Assembly (NCBI GenBank): GCA_964509505.1
Contig: CAZDYP010000208.1
Span: 1-7,564, forward strand
Direction of reading: 5' to 3'
DNA from: CAZDYP01 sp964509505
GTDB taxonomy: Bacteria > Chloroflexota > Anaerolineae > JACRMK01
DNA: 7,564 bases
The position numbers were made by a program, and so were the translations under genes. Shown one piece after another: positions 1 through 6,388 of the stretch (position 1 is its first letter; every line of letters begins with the position of its first letter). The notes under the pieces were generated by a model, which searched no databases, was not told where the DNA came from, and was given only the letters and a program-made list of their open reading frames with translations.

Positions 1-2
1 CC

Positions 3-746
3 ATATTGCCCAACTATGCCGACCATTCAGGCTCAGGCCATCCCGCCGAAATTTTTGCGGCGTTCTTCGGCATCTTTCTCGATCAGCAATGGGGCTGGTT
101 GAACCATGCGCCCATCTATGTATTGGCGCTGGCCGCACTCGTTTATTTCAGATTTCAGATTTCAGATTTCAGATTGAAAGAAAATTCTGCAGTACTCAAT
201 CTGCAATCTGCGATCTCAAATCTGAAATTGAAATGGCTGGCGCTCATTACATTGCCCTACTTCATCCTCATCGTGCAATATCGCTTCTGGTGGGGCGAGT
301 GGTGCCCGCCGGCGCGCTACCTCACGCCGATTCTGCCGTTACTCGTAGGTCCCTTGGCGTTGGCGGTGACGCACATCCACACGGCGCGCTTCAAAACGAT
401 TTTCATCGTGTTGACGGTGTGGGGTTGGGGTGTGGCGCTCATGTTCGCGGCGAACGGTAAACTGATGTACAACCACCCCCTAGGCAAAAGCGCGTTACTC
501 GTCGCGTTGAGTGACTGGCTGCCCATTGATCTGACGCGCTTCGAGCCGTCGTTCATCATGATGTTCTTGAACGATTTCGACGTGCCGCTATGGATTGCGA
601 CGCAAACGGTGTTGACCATCGCGTGGTTAGTCGGGCTGCTGGGCGTCGCGGCGTTGGCATTAGGCTGGTCGTGGTCGCCACGCAACACTTTGACGCCCAC
701 GCGCAATTTCCCTATAATCCGCGCAACTTCAACCCCAGAGGAGTAA
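3..746 (+). CDS. C-terminal part of polytopic membrane protein, probable GT39/PMT-type glycosyltransferase (partial)
   Basis: The frame is open to the left edge, so the N-terminus lies outside the window; the TTG at 6 is probably an internal Leu codon. About 247 residues are visible. Hydrophobic segments lie near residues 35-48, 76-92, 105-122, 132-149 and 196-220 (numbered from the TTG codon), so this is an inner-membrane protein. The pattern FLDQQWGWLNHAPIYVLAL followed by WWGEW and PPARYLTPILPLL resembles the C-terminal half of bacterial GT39/PMT-like lipid-linked sugar transferases, which have a similar 'LDQ-x-x-G ... APVYLLAL' and 'W..G(W)...RYLLPALP' arrangement. The catalytic N-terminal acidic loop is not in the window, so the enzymatic role is inferred. 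Residues 47-76, between two membrane helices, are encoded by a heptamer inverted repeat and look like a recent in-frame insertion. The last codons contain the promoter of the next gene. Moderate confidence in the class, none in the substrate. Confidence 0.65.
   Translation: MLPNYADHSGSGHPAEIFAAFFGIFLDQQWGWLNHAPIYVLALAALVYFRFQISDFRLKENSAVLNLQSAISNLKLKWLALITLPYFILIVQYRFWWGEWCPPARYLTPILPLLVGPLALAVTHIHTARFKTIFIVLTVWGWGVALMFAANGKLMYNHPLGKSALLVALSDWLPIDLTRFEPSFIMMFLNDFDVPLWIATQTVLTIAWLVGLLGVAALALGWSWSPRNTLTPTRNFPIIRATSTPEE
145..232. repeat. Heptamer tandem repeat arranged as an imperfect inverted repeat, inside a coding region
   Basis: Four perfect tandem copies of ATTTCAG occupy 145-172. After a 25-nt spacer holding CTGCAG and AGTACT palindromes, five degenerate heptads of the reverse-complement type (AATCTGC, AATCTGC, GATCTCA, AATCTGA, AATTGAA) occupy 198-232. 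The two arms can pair into a long imperfect hairpin. The whole element is read through without a stop and gives a polar stretch of about 30 residues in a loop between two membrane helices. It resembles the heptamer STRR repeats known from filamentous cyanobacteria and similar junk heptads I recall from Chloroflexota genomes. That relationship is inference. Confidence 0.85.
690..718 (+). promoter_or_regulatory. Sigma-70-type promoter for the ABC ATPase gene
   Basis: A -35 box TTGACG (690-695; consensus TTGACA) and a perfect -10 box TATAAT (713-718) are separated by 17 nt, the optimal spacing. Transcription would begin near 725, leaving a leader of about 25 nt that holds the GAGGAG ribosome site before the ATG at 750. 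The promoter lies within the last codons of the upstream membrane-protein gene. It should let the ATPase be expressed apart from that gene. Confidence 0.75.
738..743 (+). promoter_or_regulatory. Ribosome binding site of the ABC ATPase gene
   Basis: GAGGAG ends 6 nt before the ATG at 750 and is a strong Shine-Dalgarno match. It supports that start codon. It overlaps the end of the upstream gene, whose TAA is at 744-746. Confidence 0.8.
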
Positions 747-749
747 CTG

Positions 750-1868
750 ATGGCGAGCGTAACCTATGATCATGTGCTGAAGCAATTCAAAGGACGCGGT
801 AAAGAAGGCCTCGTAACCGCTGTCAACGATTTGAGCATCGAAGTCAAAGACCAAGAATTTCTCGTGCTGGTGGGCCCGTCGGGCTGTGGCAAGACAACGG
901 CCTTGCGCCTGTTGGCAGGTCTGGAAGAAATCACGGGCGGCAACATCATGATTGGCGACCGTATCGTGAACGATGTCGCGCCAAAAGACCGTGACATTGC
1001 GATGGTGTTCCAATCGTATGCGCTCTATCCTCACATGAGCGTCTATGACAACATGGCGTTTGGCTTGAAGCTTCGCAAGACGCCAAAGCAACAAATCGAG
1101 CAGCGTGTGAAGGAAGCCGCCGACATTCTTGAAATCGGCCATCTGTTGCAGCGCAAGCCGAAAGAATTGTCAGGCGGTCAGCGACAGCGCGTCGCGCTCG
1201 GTCGCGCCATCGTGCGTCATCCGCAAGTGTTCCTCATGGACGAGCCGCTCTCCAACCTCGACGCGAAGTTGCGCGTGCAGACGCGCGCCGAGCTCATCAA
1301 ATTGCATCGGCGGCTTGGCACGACATTCATCTATGTTACGCATGATCAAGTAGAAGCCATGACGATGGGCACGCGCATCGCCGTGATGAATCAAGGCGTG
1401 TTGCAACAATGCGACACACCGCAGACGCTCTACGATCATCCCGCCAACATGTTCGTCGCGGGTTTCATCGGCTCGCCTGCGATGAATTTCCTCGACGCGA
1501 CGCTCGTCAAGCAAGATTCCAAATTGCTGGTGGATGGCGGCGCGTTCCGACTCGAAGTGCCTGAGTCAAAGAAGAACGCGCTGGCAGCGTATGCAGGTAA
1601 GCAAGTGAAGTTCGGCATTCGCCCCGAAGATATTCACGACCGCGCGTATGCGCCCATCGGCATCACCGCCGCCCATGTGCCAGCGCAGGTGGATGTGACT
1701 GAGTTGATGGGCAATGAAATCATCGTGAACCTGCAAATCGGCAAACACTCTGTCATCGCGCGTGTTGACCCACGCACCAAAGCGCGCATTGGCGAGCAGC
1801 TCGACTTGGCGTTGAACATGGACAACATGCACATCTTCGACCCTCAGAGCGAGAAGGCGTTGACGTGA
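750..1868 (+). CDS. Sugar-type ABC transporter ATP-binding protein (UgpC/MalK/MsmX family)
   Basis: Complete 372-residue ATPase, the usual length for the MalK/UgpC group. It hydrolyses ATP on the cytoplasmic face to drive import of a sugar, oligosaccharide or glycerol-3-phosphate-like solute. All motifs are intact: Walker A GPSGCGKT at 42-49, Q-loop Gln88, signature LSGGQ at 140-144, Walker B VFLMDE at 160-165, D-loop SNLD at 168-171 and switch His198. From about residue 240 comes the C-terminal MalK-type (TOBE/MOI) domain with GIRPEDI at 289-295. The start is set by a strong ribosome site. No permease or solute-binding protein gene lies beside it in the window. It may therefore be an orphan ATPase serving several importers, as MsmX does in Bacillus; that is inference. 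It has its own promoter and a strong terminator 27 nt after the stop, so it looks monocistronic. The class is secure, the substrate unknown. Confidence 0.95.
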   Translation: MASVTYDHVLKQFKGRGKEGLVTAVNDLSIEVKDQEFLVLVGPSGCGKTTALRLLAGLEEITGGNIMIGDRIVNDVAPKDRDIAMVFQSYALYPHMSVYDNMAFGLKLRKTPKQQIEQRVKEAADILEIGHLLQRKPKELSGGQRQRVALGRAIVRHPQVFLMDEPLSNLDAKLRVQTRAELIKLHRRLGTTFIYVTHDQVEAMTMGTRIAVMNQGVLQQCDTPQTLYDHPANMFVAGFIGSPAMNFLDATLVKQDSKLLVDGGAFRLEVPESKKNALAAYAGKQVKFGIRPEDIHDRAYAPIGITAAHVPAQVDVTELMGNEIIVNLQIGKHSVIARVDPRTKARIGEQLDLALNMDNMHIFDPQSEKALT

Positions 1869-1876
1869 AGCGTGAA
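1863..1876. repeat. Short heptamer repeat at the ATPase stop codon
   Basis: Two tandem heptads, ACGTGAA and GCGTGAA, followed by a degenerate third (ATGTAAC). The TGA stop of the ATPase gene (1866-1868) lies inside the first unit. The unit matches the GCGTGAA units found inside the radical SAM gene at 7361-7381. Confidence 0.6.
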
Positions 1877-1894
1877 ATGTAACCGGTAGAAAGT

Positions 1895-1931
1895 AAAAGG
1901 GCTGTGAGCAAAGAAACTCACAGCCCTTTTT
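1895..1931. terminator. Strong bidirectional intrinsic terminator
   Basis: A perfect 14-bp stem (AAAAGGGCTGTGAG at 1895-1908 pairing with CTCACAGCCCTTTT at 1917-1930) closes an 8-nt loop CAAAGAAA. A T-run follows on the plus strand and TTTTACTTT on the minus strand. It lies 27 nt after the ATPase stop and about 130 nt beyond the end of the convergent minus-strand genes, so it can stop transcription from both sides. Confidence 0.9.
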
Positions 1932-1936
1932 GTGTG

Positions 1937-1957
1937 ACTGCTCACTATTCACGCTCG
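1937..1957. repeat. Degenerate heptamer repeat in the convergent intergenic region
   Basis: Three heptads ACTGCTC, ACTATTC and ACGCTCG follow the terminator directly. On the minus strand they read CGAGCGT, GAATAGT, GAGCAGT, the same type as the GAGCAATG/GCAGTGAG units at the end of the radical SAM gene. This is non-coding. Confidence 0.5.
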
Positions 1958-1989
1958 CTCATCTCAAGAAAAAATGCGCCTGTGTGGAG

Positions 1990-2055
1990 TGCGCGCTCTC
2001 GATGTGGTTCGTCGCGCATGGCGGCGTTAGAGAACGCCTCCTCCGCGGAACGCGG
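1990..2055. other. Cluster of three small hairpins downstream of the methyltransferase gene
   Basis: Three short inverted repeats follow one another: TGCGCG (1990-1995) with CGCGCA (2013-2018); GGCGTT (2023-2028) with AACGCC (2033-2038) around an AGAG loop; CCGCG (2043-2047) with CGCGG (2051-2055). On the minus strand they come right after the methyltransferase stop, and a run of six T follows at 1974-1969. They may slow or end transcription or protect the 3' end of the minus-strand message. The stems are short and the region is GC-rich, so chance is a real alternative. No gene is visible in 1932-2063. Confidence 0.3.
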
Positions 2056-2063
2056 AACCCCGT

Positions 2064-2840
2064 TCACTCCTTGATGGCGACGACGCGCAACCGCACATAA
2101 TCCGCCGTCCACGCGCTATCACGATAACACACAGGGCGCAATTGTTGTTCCACACTTTGGATGATGGCTTCGCGTCGTTCACCCGCGATACCATGCAACA
2201 CGGCATTGCCAAACATGTTCAACCAATTTCGCATCCCAGCGGCGCCCTTGTCGAGCAAGGTTGGGCGCGGAAAGAGGACGGCATTCACGACATGCAAGCC
2301 CGCCGCTTCCAACGTCGTCGCAAATGCGCCAATGCTCGGAAAGTTCCACGGGTTTCGCTCTTGCGCCCCTGCATAGCCAGCGGATTTCAGTGCGACATCG
2401 AGCGCAGCCATGATGAGTTCGATGTTGCCTTTGCCGCCCAACTCACACACGAAACGTCCGCCCGCCTTGAGCGCGCGCGACACACAGGCTGCAACTTGGT
2501 CATGCTCATGGACCCAATGCAACACCGCGCTGGAAAAGATGGCGTCGAAGGGTTCGTCAAAATGGAATGAGCGCGCGTCCATCTGCTCGAAGCGCAAACG
2601 CGGAAAATTTTTGCGCGCCTGCTCGACCATACCCGATGCGCTGTCAATGCCGATGACTTCCGCGCCCGCCTCGGCGATTTGTTGGGTGAGTTGCCCCGTG
2701 CCGCAGCCGATGTCGAGGAGGCGCTCACCGCGTTGGGGCGCGAGCAAATCCAACAAGCCTTGTCCATGTTTCCAGATGTAAGCGTGATTTTGATTGTAGG
2801 CGGCAGCGTCCCATTGTTGCTGGCGAGTGGGAGAGGTCAT
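2064..2840 (-). CDS. Class I SAM-dependent methyltransferase (Methyltransf_11/25 type)
   Basis: Complete 258-residue cytoplasmic enzyme with a Rossmann-fold SAM-binding domain. Motif I is LDIGCGTGQ at 42-50, the acidic residue binding the SAM ribose is in GID at 64-66, MDARSF at 87-92 matches the adenine-contact strand, and FDAIFSSAVLHWV at 98-110 is motif IV. LKAGGRFV at 124-131 is the usual post-II strand. The C-terminal part (about 165-258) would shape the acceptor site. The overall pattern, including WDAAAY near the N-terminus, resembles small-molecule methyltransferases often annotated as trans-aconitate methyltransferase-like, but the acceptor cannot be told from sequence. It starts 6 nt after the thioesterase stop. 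A possible ribosome site AAGGA lies about 12 nt upstream, inside the end of that gene, so coupled translation is likely. Last gene of the minus-strand cluster. Confidence 0.9.
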   Translation of the reverse strand: MTSPTRQQQWDAAAYNQNHAYIWKHGQGLLDLLAPQRGERLLDIGCGTGQLTQQIAEAGAEVIGIDSASGMVEQARKNFPRLRFEQMDARSFHFDEPFDAIFSSAVLHWVHEHDQVAACVSRALKAGGRFVCELGGKGNIELIMAALDVALKSAGYAGAQERNPWNFPSIGAFATTLEAAGLHVVNAVLFPRPTLLDKGAAGMRNWLNMFGNAVLHGIAGERREAIIQSVEQQLRPVCYRDSAWTADYVRLRVVAIKE

Positions 2841-2846
2841 GTTCGT

Positions 2847-3248
2847 TTACCGTCCTTGCATGATGGCAAAGGTGCCTGTCGTTTTGGCGACCACGCGGTT
2901 ATCGTTTTTCAGTTCGGCTTCCAGAAACGCGAAGCGTTTGGTCTTGTGTGTGACGATAGCATCGCATACCACCGCACCCTCGCGTACGGGCGCGAAGTAT
3001 GAGATTTTGATTTCGATGGTCGCGCACATTTCGTTTTCGTCCATGACTGCATAGAGCGCCGACGCCATACACACATCGGCGAGCGTGTATAAGACGCCGC
3101 CGTGCAACACTTTGTAGGGGTTCATCAGCGCGTCGCTCACGACGAGCGTGCATTGGCTACGACCATGTTCGCTCAACACCACCTGCAAGCCGACGAGGTC
3201 GGCAAAAGGGTTGAACCCTTTGACGTTACGGGGAACTTGTTTGGGCAT
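2847..3248 (-). CDS. PaaI-type hotdog-fold acyl-CoA thioesterase
   Basis: Complete 133-residue protein of the 4HBT/PaaI thioesterase group, usual length 130-150. These enzymes hydrolyse acyl-CoA thioesters in the cytoplasm as homotetramers. The diagnostic segment VLHGGVLYTLAD lies at 47-58: HGG at 49-51 begins the long hotdog helix, and Asp58 takes the place of the acidic catalytic residue in PaaI. Later strands IEIKISYFAPVREG (78-91) and FAFLEAELKNDNRVVAKTTGTF (107-127, approximate) fit the rest of the fold. The start overlaps the 3' end of the restriction-modification gene by 23 nt in another frame. It is supported by GAGGAG 4 nt before the ATG, so translation is probably coupled. Natural substrate unknown: phenylacetyl-CoA breakdown is the family's namesake role, but no paa genes are seen here. 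Confidence 0.88.
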   Translation of the reverse strand: MPKQVPRNVKGFNPFADLVGLQVVLSEHGRSQCTLVVSDALMNPYKVLHGGVLYTLADVCMASALYAVMDENEMCATIEIKISYFAPVREGAVVCDAIVTHKTKRFAFLEAELKNDNRVVAKTTGTFAIMQGR

Positions 3249-5985
3249 GATGCTCCTCGATGATGTTGATTTCGGACGCGGTTAATTCATAGAGCGCGTA
3301 CACGGCGTGGTCAATCTCGACATCCAACTCGTCAATGCGTCGCTTGAGCGCGTGGCGCTCGTCGCTCTTGGCGCGTTCCGCTTCAGCATGGTCACGTTGC
3401 AATGGCAACATCTCCGTGACAAGTGCAGCGATATGATCGTGTTGTTGCTGCTCGACGAAGTTGGAGAAGTTGATACGGCGGATGGGCAATTGGCGCACGT
3501 TGTCGGGATAGACGTGTAAGCCGCCACCGATTGCCGTCTTGAAAATAAAGTTGAGTAGCGATGAATTGAGCAGGCCGAGCAGATAATGAAGCGAATAGTT
3601 TTGCGACAGTTCAATCCCTACGGGCGTCCACGTCAATTTGCGGGCCTTGATTTTCTGGAGGTTGCTCTTCAACGTCAAGCACACGACCGAGTAATCCGCG
3701 TACAATTTGCGGTCATCAAACGCGGCGACTAAACCTCGCTGCCCGACGACATCGCGCACCATCAACTTGGGCGCATGAAACAGTTCGGGCAAGCCTGGCC
3801 TTCTAACGATTTTCGGATCGTACTCCAGCCAGCGCCCCCCATAGCGAATCGCGTAGCGAGCAATCTCGCGTGCTTCGATGAATCGTTTGCACTTCGCGTT
3901 CTTTTTGCGGTTGAAGATATAAGCATCTTTCTTCTTGTCTTCCACTTCGCTGTGCGCGGCCACGCTATAACTGACGTAGCACAGCGCTCCAAGCGAAAGC
4001 GATGCCCGTTGCACTTTTTCGATGATGGCTTGACGTGGCGCGGTGAGTTCAGGCCGAATGCGTGCTTCCGAATCGCTTAAGACGACGTGTGTGGGCAACA
4101 CATTTTGTGTTTTTCGCTCCCATGATTGGATAGGAATAGTGGTTGAAGGCGCACCTTTACGAACCACAACCACAATGTTGGTCACCGTAGCATCCTCAAA
4201 AACTTTCACGCCCTGAAAGTCGGTGATGTCCGCAATTTCCGCGTTTTGCAGGAAATGTTTGCGTGATAATTGCGCGTAAGTTTCGGTTAAATATGGGCGT
4301 GGGATAATGAAGCCCATCAATCCACCCACACGCAACACCTCGAAAGCGCGCGCGAGAAACGCGATGTAGATGTCGGCGTTAGGCGTGAAGGTCGGAAAAG
4401 ATTGCAGTAGATACGCTTTATACTTTGAGTCCAAACTTCGCCCGCGCATGTACGGTGGATTGCCGACGACTACATCGAATCCGCCGCTTTGCATGACTTT
4501 GGCAAATTCCACGCGCCAATTGAACGGTTTTTGTTTCTGCCAACTTCGCCCGAAGGCGGCTTTCAACTCATCAGGTGTGCCTGCGATGAGGCTGTCACCC
4601 CCGCGCACATTGTGCATCATTGGAATCAGGTTGCGTGTGCGTAACACCTTGAGCGCGAGGTTCAGTTTGGCGACGGCGACGGCTTGTTCGTCTTTGTCCA
4701 CGCCATAAATGCACTGCGTCAAAATTTCCATACGTCGTGCGTGGTCTGCGCCGTCTTCGCGCGCGCCATTCGCTTGTCCGCGCGTGTGCGCCACGAAACG
4801 ATCCAGCACGTCGAAGGCTTCGATGAGGAATGACCCGCTGCCACACGCCATATCCAACACACGCGATGGCTGTGGCGCGTCGTAGCCATGCTCTGACAGA
4901 TGACGCCCTAGAGTTTGTTGAACAATGTGCTTGACGACGAAGGTCGGTGTGTAATAGATGCCTTGCGTTTTGCGCTTGGCGCTCGTGTCGGCGGCTGGCG
5001 TCGCAATCTGTCCCAGATATTGCTCGTACACGGTGCCAAGCACATCCGCATCAATCGCGTTGAAGTTATAGCGTACATAGCCGCCGCGTTTTTCGTGCAA
5101 GCCTTCGATGAGCTGCCGCATGGGTTCTGGCTCGTAGTCGAGTTGCTCGGAAAAATGTTCCGTGAACAAATCGAAGTTATAGGTTGTGTCTAATTCGCGG
5201 GAGAGTTGCGTCAACGCGTGCGGCAGCTGTCCCATGCGCTTGCGGTCGGCGAGCTCGCGCAACAATGGCAGCAAGCGCGGCGGCTCGGCTTCGCGGTCTT
5301 CGGCGGTGCGGATGAAAATGAGGCGGTTGAGGATACGCAACACGGCTTCGTCAATTTGCACTGGCGCGTATGCCTGGTTGTAGGCGCGCAAATGGCGGAC
5401 GAGCTGCGTGCGCCACACCTTCAAATCCGCAAACAACAATTCGGTGACAGGCTCTTTGTGCGCCTTCTTGCCGACTTGTTCGGCTTCGCGGTCAAGTCGT
5501 CGTTGCTGCGTCTCCGTGCGCGAAAGCCACGACAGACGTTCGATGTCTGTGAGGTAGGTGTCCACGTTGAAGCGAATGAACGCCGCGCGCAACGGGTTCT
5601 CTTCTTTCCATTCGGCGTTGAACACGATGAGCTCGCGGAAGTTTGAGAGCACTGCCCACGTCACGCCTTTTGTCCAGGCATAATCAATCGCTTGACGGAT
5701 CCAGCGCGGGTCAGTGAGGTCTTCGTCGAGGCGTTTCGTTTCGAGGAAGAAGCGTGGGATGCCATCGAGCCGAAACGCATAGTCAACCCAGCCGCGCGAG
5801 ACTTTGGTTTCGGCGCTGACCTCGGCGGCACTCTCAATATCCCATTCAAGCGCGCGAAACAATGGCAAGATGAAGTCCTTGCGTGTATCCGCCTCGTTAT
5901 AGTTGTGGCGTTCAGAGGGGGATAGCGTCTTGAATTTTTGGACGAGGCTGGCGATTTGGGTGTAAGCATTGTGAGATGTGGTCAT
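3226..5985 (-). CDS. Single-chain restriction-modification enzyme (Type IIG-like, Eco57I/MmeI architecture)
   Basis: A complete 919-residue protein joining nuclease, N6-adenine methylase and target recognition. The N-terminal region (about 25-125) has a PD-(D/E)XK-type pattern: Glu31, then Asp68 in WVDYAF, then Glu82-Thr-Lys84 in FFLETK. A helical connector spans about 150-320. The methylase region begins with GIYYTP (342-347); SAM motif I is VLDMACGSGSFL (376-387), IYGVDKD lies at 426-432, and the catalytic motif IV is NPPY at 509-512, diagnostic for N6-adenine or N4-cytosine methylation of DNA. Residues about 640-850 match the TaqI-like specificity region in style. A charged, probably coiled-coil tail ends with LDVEIDHAVYALYELTASEI, common in Eco57I-type proteins. 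No separate specificity or restriction subunit is present, so it could act alone by methylating host sites and cutting unmodified DNA. The start is 6 nt after the preceding gene, without a clear ribosome site. All key residues are present, so it looks active. Recognition site unknown. Confidence 0.9.
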   Translation of the reverse strand: MTTSHNAYTQIASLVQKFKTLSPSERHNYNEADTRKDFILPLFRALEWDIESAAEVSAETKVSRGWVDYAFRLDGIPRFFLETKRLDEDLTDPRWIRQAIDYAWTKGVTWAVLSNFRELIVFNAEWKEENPLRAAFIRFNVDTYLTDIERLSWLSRTETQQRRLDREAEQVGKKAHKEPVTELLFADLKVWRTQLVRHLRAYNQAYAPVQIDEAVLRILNRLIFIRTAEDREAEPPRLLPLLRELADRKRMGQLPHALTQLSRELDTTYNFDLFTEHFSEQLDYEPEPMRQLIEGLHEKRGGYVRYNFNAIDADVLGTVYEQYLGQIATPAADTSAKRKTQGIYYTPTFVVKHIVQQTLGRHLSEHGYDAPQPSRVLDMACGSGSFLIEAFDVLDRFVAHTRGQANGAREDGADHARRMEILTQCIYGVDKDEQAVAVAKLNLALKVLRTRNLIPMMHNVRGGDSLIAGTPDELKAAFGRSWQKQKPFNWRVEFAKVMQSGGFDVVVGNPPYMRGRSLDSKYKAYLLQSFPTFTPNADIYIAFLARAFEVLRVGGLMGFIIPRPYLTETYAQLSRKHFLQNAEIADITDFQGVKVFEDATVTNIVVVVRKGAPSTTIPIQSWERKTQNVLPTHVVLSDSEARIRPELTAPRQAIIEKVQRASLSLGALCYVSYSVAAHSEVEDKKKDAYIFNRKKNAKCKRFIEAREIARYAIRYGGRWLEYDPKIVRRPGLPELFHAPKLMVRDVVGQRGLVAAFDDRKLYADYSVVCLTLKSNLQKIKARKLTWTPVGIELSQNYSLHYLLGLLNSSLLNFIFKTAIGGGLHVYPDNVRQLPIRRINFSNFVEQQQHDHIAALVTEMLPLQRDHAEAERAKSDERHALKRRIDELDVEIDHAVYALYELTASEINIIEEHHAQTSSP
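3253..3258 (-). promoter_or_regulatory. Ribosome binding site of the thioesterase gene, inside the upstream coding region
   Basis: Read on the minus strand, GAGGAG lies 4 nt before the ATG (3248-3246). It is embedded in the last codons of the restriction-modification gene, which continues to 3226. The spacing is slightly short, but no better start is visible. It fixes the 23-nt gene overlap as real. Confidence 0.65.
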
Positions 5986-5991
5986 AGGCGT

Positions 5992-6348
5992 TTAGTGAAA
6001 CTCTGCAATTACTTCAATCGAGCCGACGATATTTTGATTGAACTCTGCAAGCTCTTCAGCAGGAATCCAATATTCTTGATGCACTGCACTGCCAACGGTC
6101 TTGATTTCGTAGCGCGATAGAAAATCGGCGCGCACCTGAAAGCGTGTGACGTAGCCAACGTAACCTGACGCTGCATCCCTCGTATTCCAATCGCGCGCAA
6201 TCTGTGTCGCATATTCTTCGTTCAACACAGGATAGAATATGGGTTGATGCGGTAGGCGCGGCGGAAACGCGTGATAGTTGCTGTCGCAGATGAGATCAAG
6301 TTCTTTTTGCCCAACGGGGCGGTAGAGGGTGATTATTTCTGTTGTCAT
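5992..6348 (-). CDS. Small conserved protein with ADP-ribosyltransferase-like pattern, function unknown
   Basis: A 118-residue soluble protein with no signal peptide or membrane segment. The ATG at 6348 is preferred: an in-frame start at 6432 would add 28 low-quality residues overlapping the radical SAM gene. Its layout fits a compact ADP-ribosyltransferase (ART) fold: a first strand ITLYRPV (6-12) with an Arg at position 10, then FYPVLNEEYATQIARDW (38-54), resembling the helix that follows the NAD-binding strand, then GYVTRFQV (65-72), and near the end EYWIPAEELAEFN (92-104), where Glu92 or nearby acids could be catalytic. From memory, close relatives of this length occur in cyanobacteria and other bacteria, some labelled 'ADP-ribosylation/crystallin J1'. 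That label belongs to the much longer ADP-ribosylglycohydrolases and may be a mistake. It lies 17 nt after the radical SAM gene and 6 nt before the restriction-modification gene, suggesting co-expression. Being a real gene is fairly certain; the ART assignment is tentative. Confidence 0.75.
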   Translation of the reverse strand: MTTEIITLYRPVGQKELDLICDSNYHAFPPRLPHQPIFYPVLNEEYATQIARDWNTRDAASGYVGYVTRFQVRADFLSRYEIKTVGSAVHQEYWIPAEELAEFNQNIVGSIEVIAEFH

Positions 6349-6365
6349 ATTTCCGCTAATTTCCC

Positions 6366-6388
6366 TTATCTCCCATTGCTCACTGCTT
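6366..6388. repeat. Degenerate heptamer repeat at the radical SAM stop codon
   Basis: Heptads ATTGCTC (6375-6381) and ACTGCTT (6382-6388), with a decayed continuation towards 6366. On the minus strand this gives the last codons (EAVSNGR), the TAA stop and the spacer before the next gene. The same GAGCARTG-type unit is found at 1937-1957. Confidence 0.45.

Noticed and set aside
145..232. CRISPR array or leader
   Set aside because: Units are 7 bp in direct tandem without spacers, and there are no cas genes.
729..1142. Minus-strand open frames across the ATPase gene
   Set aside because: They are antisense to a gene with all family motifs, and their translations show no recognisable domain, as expected of shadow frames in GC-rich DNA.
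1566..1952. Minus-strand open frame over the ATPase end and the terminator
   Set aside because: It runs through a strong hairpin terminator and shows no domain pattern.
2064..3248. Thioesterase and small methyltransferase as parts of a new defence system
   Set aside because: Both are ordinary families with metabolic roles. Adjacency alone does not support a defence function.
3226..5985. BREX (PglX) or DISARM methylase
   Set aside because: It has its own nuclease-type N-terminus, and none of the partner genes of those systems (brxC, pglZ, drmA, drmB) is nearby. A stand-alone Type IIG-like enzyme is simpler.
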